From Agromyces salentinus (GTDB lineage: Bacteria; Actinomycetota; Actinomycetes; Actinomycetales; Microbacteriaceae), in the NCBI RefSeq assembly GCF_009749395.1, contig NZ_WBIR01000001.1, positions 496,001-560,000 of the forward strand: a stretch of DNA of 64,000 bases, read 5' to 3'. Shown here piece after piece: positions 60,001-64,000 of the stretch (position 1 is the first letter of the stretch; each line of letters opens with the position of its first letter). The notes below the pieces were generated by a model, which did not search any database, was not told the origin of the DNA, and saw nothing but the letters and a program-made list of their open reading frames with translations. The position numbers and the translations under genes are program-made.

Positions 60001-62692
60001 GGGCCTGGTCGTTCTCCGCACCGATGTTCCAGAGGAAGTTGTGCAGGTGCTTCATCGACGGGTCGATCTTCACCTCGGTGGTGACGGTCGCCGCATCCGC
60101 TCCGGTGAGCAGGTCGTTGGGCAGCCGGACCCAGTTGCCCGGGCCGCCCTTCGCGCCGCCCGTGAGCTGCAGCGAGTTGCCCGTCCACTGGGCGTCGTCC
60201 TGGTTCTGCACCCGCGCGGGCCCCGCGTTGCCGCCCACGTTGGGCACGGTCGAGCCCGTCGTCTGCGTGAACGCGTAGTCGGCCAGCAGGCCGTCGACGG
60301 CCTGCGCCTTCTCGGTGACGGTCACGGTCACCTCGATCGGGAAGCGCGACGCGTCCTTCGCGACGCCCTTCACGACGAAGCTCGTGCCCGCCTCGGCGTA
60401 GTCCCCGGCCGGCACGTCGTTCCAGATCGTGCCGACCTGCTTGGTCTCGCCGCTCTTCATGTGCAGGGTCACCGTCTCCGGCAGGTCAGGCGTGACGCCC
60501 GCCATCGTCTCCGCGGCGAGGGGTTCGAACGACTCGACCTCGATGTCGCCGGCGTAGGCGGCGAGCAGGGCCTGCTGCTCCGCCTTCGTGACGGGGAGGA
60601 TCGTGCCGTGACGGGGCATGCCGCCGTCGGAGTTCGAGGGGAAGCGGGCCTTCGGCATCTCGTCGCCGATGACCTCCCACCGGGAGGCGTCCATGATGTC
60701 GTCGGTCGCCATCGGCACGTAGTGGTTCGGGCCGTCGTGGTAGCTCGGCTGATCCGCGAACAGGTAGTACTGGTAGCCGTTCACGTCTCCCGGGTTCGCC
60801 TTGAACAGCGAGGGACCCTCGCCACCGGTGAAGGTGCCGCCATAGCCGTTGTCGCTGCCGTTGCCGATGCCGGTGCCCATCTGCGACCAGCCGGTCGTCG
60901 CGCCGACCGTCGAGGAGTAGTCCTTCACCCCGGACCCGCCGACGGTCGCGAGCAGGTCGCTCGACTTCTCCTGACGCAGCGACATCGTGTTCTCGTCCTT
61001 GTAGACGCGCACGTACTCGTCGCCGACCTTCTGCACCGAGACGTCGATCGATCCCGAGCCGGCTTGGCCCCGGCGGTCGACGTCGATCCAGACCTGCGGC
61101 TCGGAGAAGCTGACGAAGTCGTCGGTCGTGACGTACATCATGCGGTTGTAGTTCGGGTCGCCGGGGCGCGCGGCCGCATTCTCGGTGTCGTAGAGGTTCG
61201 ACGCCCAGTACACGACGTACGTGCCCAGCTCGTCGTCCCAGTAGGCCTCGGGGGCCCAGGTGTTCCCCGCGAGCGGGGTGTTCACGACGGCGTGGCGCTG
61301 CGCCGTCCAGTCGACGAGGTCCGTCGACTCCCAGACCTCGATGCCGAGCGAGCCGTTGACCTGCGACGTCATGAACCCGTTGCCGGGGCGACCGGAGATC
61401 TTGAGGTCGGTGGCGAGCATGTAGAACGTGTCACCGTCGTGGGAGCGGATGATGAACGGATCCCGCAGGCCCTTCTCGCCGAGCGTGGAGGTGAACAGCG
61501 GCTCGCCCTGGTTCAGGGTGTACCAGTCGAGCGCGTTGTTGCCCTTCGAGGCGGCGAGGCTGATCTTCTCACCGCCGACGCCCTCCCCGGTGAAGAAGGC
61601 CCAGACGTACGCCTCGGGATCGCCTGCGTCGGCGGGCCTCGGCGTGATCGACACCGTGACGTCCTTCGTCGCCGTCGCGCCGTCGTTGGTGACCGTCGCA
61701 TGCAGCCCGACCGTCGCGGCGGCGTCGCCGGCGGCGGGACGGGTGACGATGACGCGCTGCGTGGTGTCGTTGACACCGGCCTGGAGTGTCGCGAACTCGC
61801 CGCCGCTCGTGATCTCCCACCCGATGGTGGAACCCTGCGCCCCCGTGAGCGGCAGGGAGAAGTTGCCGCGGAGGTCGTCGGCGTTCACGATCTCGATGCC
61901 GTCGGCGTCCTGCTGCGCGAGCACCTCGCTCGGCGGGCGCAGTTCGTCGGCGCTGAGCGCACGCGGGGTGATCGTCAGGTTGTCGATGAGCCCGGTGAAG
62001 TACTCGCCGGCGCCCCAGTTGGCCTTGCCGATCTGCAGCACTCCACCGGTGGCGCCAAGGATGCCGCTGAGCGTCCGCCCCGTCGTGTTCTCACCGACGA
62101 GCACGTGGTCGACGTAGAGCTTCGCGGTGGCGCCGTCGACGACGAGGTCCACGTGCGTCCAGTCGGCCCGGCTCGCGGCGGCCGTCATGTTGCCGTCGAC
62201 GTTGCGGAACCCCGCATTGTCGTAGCGCTCGACGGTGATGGCCGATGCGGTGTCGATGACGCCGAGGTAGGTCTCGTTCTCGAAGACGTTCGGGCTCGCC
62301 GAACGCGAGGCGAAGACCGTCCAGCCCTGGTTGCCGCCCTCGGGCTTGCGGTCGTACGAGAACGTGGCGGCATCGAGCCCCTGCAGCACCGGCGAACCGT
62401 CGGTCTTCGCGAGGTCGAGCCAGAACCCGGCGCCGATCCGGGCCGCGGTGCCCTGGCCCTCCTTGCCGGCGACGAGCGAGGCATCGCCCCGGACCGTCGC
62501 GCGAACCTCGCCCGAGGTGAACGCACCCCCGGTCGGTTGCTCGTCGAAGGTGAACTTCGCGATCGCGTCGGTCTCGGCGTGCGCCGCGGGAGCGGCGAGG
62601 CCGAGCACGAGGGCCCACGCGGCGACGATGGTCCCGAGACCGCGGAGTCTCCGGCTGCGGGACCGGGTGGCCGCTCGGTTGGGATCGTTCAC
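57023..62692 (-). CDS. Giant secreted family 43 glycoside hydrolase, multi-module
   Basis: 1889 residues. Signal peptide to AHA (residue 39). Modules: LamG/ConA-like (41-265), atypical Ig (270-365), GH43 propeller 1 (370-730; catalytic Asp in GLRDPF near 407, catalytic Glu in GEGPSLF near 627), Ig (745-815), second LamG (820-1040), Ig modules (1045-1200), a GH43-like propeller part (1205-1390), a Big_4-type Ig (1410-1485) and GH43 propeller 2 (1490-1860; RADPSAF, FWAPEFQVIGG, CAEGPNVL). It probably cleaves arabinose- or xylose-containing plant polysaccharides outside the cell. No sortase or SLH anchor. The gene lacks the GGATGCC word common elsewhere, suggesting a different history. Confidence 0.9.
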   Translation of the reverse strand: MNDPNRAATRSRSRRLRGLGTIVAAWALVLGLAAPAAHAETDAIAKFTFDEQPTGGAFTSGEVRATVRGDASLVAGKEGQGTAARIGAGFWLDLAKTDGSPVLQGLDAATFSYDRKPEGGNQGWTVFASRSASPNVFENETYLGVIDTASAITVERYDNAGFRNVDGNMTAAASRADWTHVDLVVDGATAKLYVDHVLVGENTTGRTLSGILGATGGVLQIGKANWGAGEYFTGLIDNLTITPRALSADELRPPSEVLAQQDADGIEIVNADDLRGNFSLPLTGAQGSTIGWEITSGGEFATLQAGVNDTTQRVIVTRPAAGDAAATVGLHATVTNDGATATKDVTVSITPRPADAGDPEAYVWAFFTGEGVGGEKISLAASKGNNALDWYTLNQGEPLFTSTLGEKGLRDPFIIRSHDGDTFYMLATDLKISGRPGNGFMTSQVNGSLGIEVWESTDLVDWTAQRHAVVNTPLAGNTWAPEAYWDDELGTYVVYWASNLYDTENAAARPGDPNYNRMMYVTTDDFVSFSEPQVWIDVDRRGQAGSGSIDVSVQKVGDEYVRVYKDENTMSLRQEKSSDLLATVGGSGVKDYSSTVGATTGWSQMGTGIGNGSDNGYGGTFTGGEGPSLFKANPGDVNGYQYYLFADQPSYHDGPNHYVPMATDDIMDASRWEVIGDEMPKARFPSNSDGGMPRHGTILPVTKAEQQALLAAYAGDIEVESFEPLAAETMAGVTPDLPETVTLHMKSGETKQVGTIWNDVPAGDYAEAGTSFVVKGVAKDASRFPIEVTVTVTEKAQAVDGLLADYAFTQTTGSTVPNVGGNAGPARVQNQDDAQWTGNSLQLTGGAKGGPGNWVRLPNDLLTGADAATVTTEVKIDPSMKHLHNFLWNIGAENDQAHYFFVGLRDDEVFPPRADIRNGSAEAIAATSGDIDFDRWTSVTTTIDGATDELLLYFDGELVAKAATTLEPKDIADQTMNTIGKSPWPDPLFQGEIATFRVYDRAMDADEVREISDRDALLHDDELQAVAQAKVDGLTVPEGEIDSDYVALPTAGGSVAWASSEPSVIDADGTVTQPDAGAEPVAVELTASYTFRGLTAERKTMVTVLPTSATAEEQAETAAERYVIPPLLRSGTKLPAAPKGIIVTPVSATGGASLDDGALVLDGSTAADAEVTVTVARDSAPQTTVDKTFTVRVLPASGARDIAGYHRTPTSEFEANNADVALSMHLAVRSDPSSAADEWTPLNENYGVFFPKTSEAVPKTGPNPNTYTRSLTDPAVFQLRGDEGYGVVSTRVRRGGADDGTQANQVLVATTTDLLDYTELGLLTLDEAGGVNVPTAVYDASSDAYVVSWTTDSGAGRHQVFSDLAAAVAGAGGGAGGESASGRATGSHRVTDLEIEDFASGTVLTIAERVADRLENRLGRITNTGYQEFEDLTVVKKTPIDELGLPEQVTLDYSDGSIAKLPISDWDLSDLNLKKPGTYTVTGTVKQTTYPKPFAVERADPSAFTYDWNGQTKYLMIATNDLNERHVDQYGNAFMPVRIGDTLTELADAAQPDPNDPQADEIHLLKKGDLDAQGKAMTGCFWAPEFQVIGGKLSILFMPCYDKNGAPDYITGRASIMQLQQDEAGDDLDPADPANWSKPEWVLRADGTTNLNTDVPASNQISLDMTYFEDAAGQSYYAWQSNCSTYIATLDPAHPNRVTSDPVRIVSPEYAWDNSCAEGPNVLSRDGKLLMTYAGSQVGYTYATGLAVAPASGADLLDPASWKKLNYPLLKSGEFEGEWQLGTGHGMWSEDEDGNIVHVFHAKTDAGFGEYTVGRDMFVRRVHFDAEGIPVLDMESSEELASPTVTMRVIVRASANACTPHVGKPVLPDVLQGLPFDVGNGWDCPGKKH

Positions 62693-62768
62693 GGGACATC
62701 CTCCTCGATGTCAGGGAATACAGGGGGTGCGTCGGATCGTCACGGGCCAGGCGGTGCTTCCACCAGAT

Positions 62769-62782
62769 TGTTCCCGGTAACA
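62769..62782. promoter_or_regulatory. LacI-type palindrome TGTTCCCGGTAACA before the GH43 gene
   Basis: A 14-bp site with one mismatch between arms lies 77 nt upstream of the GH43 start. The form TGTT(A/C)CCGG(T)AACA fits LacI-family operators that gate actinobacterial polysaccharide genes. The regulator gene is not in the window. Confidence 0.6.
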
Positions 62783-62930
62783 CTGAGCGCTTGGCGATCG
62801 TAACTCACGGAACGGTCGGTGCGCCAGACCGACCCCGTGGCTTCTCGGCCGCACCAGCTCCGCCCCGGTGGCAGCTTCGCCCGGCGACGGCCTCGAGCAG
62901 CTTCACGGCGCGACGAGTCCATCCCGGTTC

Positions 62931-62974
62931 GCCTCGACCCGTCGGCGAGATCCCCCGGGTCGTGGTCTCGAGGC
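62931..62974. repeat. Intergenic inverted repeat (GCCTCGA...TCGAGGC)
   Basis: Left arm GCCTCGACC and right arm GGTCTCGAGGC form an imperfect palindrome. It appears to be another degenerate member of the 13.3-kb repeat family. It lies between the acyl-CoA dehydrogenase stop and the GH43 promoter; the rest of this roughly 310-nt gap shows nothing else. Confidence 0.5.
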
Positions 62975-63001
62975 GCGCTGCCCACGCAGCGCAAGCCCGC
63001 G

Positions 63002-64000
63002 TCAGAACGCCGCGATGCCCGTGAGCGCCCGCCCGAGCACGAGCTGGTGGATCTCGTCGGTGCCCTCGTAGGTGCGAACCGACTCGAGGTTCGCGGCGTG
63101 CCGCATGACGGGGAACGCGTTCGTGATGCCGTCGCCGGCGAGTATCGACCTGGCCTGGTGGGCGATCTCGAGCGCCTCGCGCACGCTGTTCAGCTTGCCG
63201 ACCGAGATCTGGGCCGGGGTGAGCGCGCCGCGCTCCTTCAGCCGGCCGAGGTGCAGCGCGAGCAGCACGCCCTTCTCGACCTCGACGAACATGTCGGCGA
63301 GCTTGGCCTGCGTCAGCTGGTTCGCGCCGATCGGCCTGCCGAACACCTCGCGCGTCATCGAGCGCTCGAGCGCGGCCTCGAGGCACGAGCGCGCGGCGCC
63401 CATCGCTCCCCAGACGATGCCGTACCGCGCCTCGTTGAGGCAGCCGAAGGGTCCGGAGAGACCGGATGCCCCGGGCAGCATCGCGTCGGCCGGCACGCGC
63501 ACGCCGTCGAGGTCGAGGTCGCACTGCACCGAGGCGCGCATCGAGAGCTTGCCGTCGATGGGCGTGGCGGTGAACCCGGCCGTCGTGGTGGGCACGAGGA
63601 AGCCGCGCACGGCGCTCGCTCCCGCGCCGTACGCCCCTGACGCGTCGTCGACACGCGCCCACACGACGGCCACGTCGGCGAGCGACGCGAGGCCGATCCA
63701 CCGCTTCGCCCCGTCGATGATCCACTCGTCGCCCTCGCGCCGAGCCACCGTGATCATCGCGGCGGGGTCGCTGCCGCCCTGGGGCTCGGTCAGCGCGAAG
63801 CATCCGATCAGGTCGCCCGCGGCCATGCCGGGCAGCCAGCGCTGCTTCTGCTCCTCCGAGCCGTACTTGTGGATGGCGCTCATCGCGAGCGATCCCTGCA
63901 CCGACACGAACGTGCGCCAGCCGCTGTCGGCGGCCTCGAGCTCGAGGCAGACGAGCCCGTACGCTACGGCGCCCGCACCGGCGCACCCGTAGCCCTGCAG
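63002..64000 (-). CDS. Acyl-CoA dehydrogenase, glutaryl-CoA dehydrogenase-like (N-terminus beyond window)
   Basis: The frame stays open to the window edge. 332 residues are visible. GYGCAGAGAVAYGLVCLELE and SGWRTFVSVQGSLAMSAI match the GcdH subgroup. FALTEPQGGSDPAAM is the FAD/substrate segment and RWIGLASLADVAVVWAR follows. The catalytic glutamate position falls in VRTYEGTDEIHQLVLGRAL. It oxidises (and in GcdH decarboxylates) a CoA thioester using FAD. The substrate is uncertain; no lysine-degradation partner is visible. Confidence 0.92.
   Translation of the reverse strand: MQGYGCAGAGAVAYGLVCLELEAADSGWRTFVSVQGSLAMSAIHKYGSEEQKQRWLPGMAAGDLIGCFALTEPQGGSDPAAMITVARREGDEWIIDGAKRWIGLASLADVAVVWARVDDASGAYGAGASAVRGFLVPTTTAGFTATPIDGKLSMRASVQCDLDLDGVRVPADAMLPGASGLSGPFGCLNEARYGIVWGAMGAARSCLEAALERSMTREVFGRPIGANQLTQAKLADMFVEVEKGVLLALHLGRLKERGALTPAQISVGKLNSVREALEIAHQARSILAGDGITNAFPVMRHAANLESVRTYEGTDEIHQLVLGRALTGIAAF

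Noticed and set aside
59018..62803. A 1261-codon open frame on the plus strand opposite the GH43 gene
   Set aside because: Its translation is Arg/Val/Asp/Gly/His-rich without domains. It is the reverse-strand shadow expected at very high G+C. The minus-strand frame has a signal peptide and catalytic motifs.
1..64000. tRNA, rRNA or insertion-sequence genes
   Set aside because: I looked for tRNA-like T-loop stretches, rRNA signatures and transposase motifs and saw none I could support by eye; a covariance-model scan would settle it.

Overview
The window is chromosomal DNA from a very GC-rich actinobacterium (about 70% G+C by eye). The family is most likely Microbacteriaceae (Agromyces/Microbacterium/Leifsonia type); this is inferred from codon use, gene content and repeats, not from a marker gene. 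There are no rRNA or tRNA genes, CRISPR array, transposase or prophage block. About 54 protein genes are packed tightly. Many start and stop codons overlap (ATGA). Several genes have a TANNNT -10-like hexamer only 6-7 nt before the start codon, as in leaderless transcripts.

Layout. 0-4 kb: C-terminal part of a large secreted carbohydrate-binding protein and a small secreted protein. 4-11.3 kb: methyltransferase, alpha/beta hydrolase-LuxR fusion, membrane-anchored amidase, an iron-controlled SIP-domain gene with a DtxR/IdeR box, RidA, a membrane-anchored sulfite-oxidase-like molybdoenzyme and an SDR protein. 11.4-20.9 kb: sugar-uptake and catabolism locus. One strand carries dehydrogenase, ABC ATPase, two permeases and lipoprotein receptor, each overlapping the next, then two TIM-barrel isomerase/epimerases. 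A ROK repressor is divergent. 20.9-26.6 kb: YqaJ nuclease plus hydrolase, Pr6Pr membrane protein, quinone reductase, ArsR regulator and a divergent MFS exporter. 26.7-30.7 kb: photolyase, YbdK-type carboxylate-amine ligase, GNAT acetyltransferase and lipoprotein. 31-34 kb: glyoxylate shunt, isocitrate lyase then malate synthase. 34.3-38.4 kb: PadR/membrane-protein operon, cysteine hydrolase, WYL regulator and VOC protein. 38.4-41.4 kb: DUF559/AbiEi-like protein bracketed by a palindromic repeat family, then a RamB/PrpR-type regulator, a plausible controller of the glyoxylate genes 6 kb away. 41.5-46.8 kb: FAD oxidase plus cupin, two paralogous lipoproteins, MOSC protein, HxlR/VOC pair. 46.9-56.3 kb: amine and omega-amino-acid block: PucR regulator, semialdehyde dehydrogenase, class III aminotransferase, a Tat-exported flavin amine oxidase whose domain order is circularly permuted, Pr6Pr protein, polar amino acid ABC transporter. 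56.6-64 kb: small membrane protein, an 1889-residue secreted GH43 enzyme with its own operator, and a glutaryl-CoA-dehydrogenase-like acyl-CoA dehydrogenase cut by the window end.

Strongest signals for a second look: the permuted amine oxidase (51.7 kb); the palindromes around the DUF559 gene (38.4-39.7 kb); and a strongly over-represented word, GGATGCC/GGCATCC. That word builds terminator stems and fills low-complexity protein linkers, including a tandem array inside a WYL domain, yet is absent from the giant GH43 gene.
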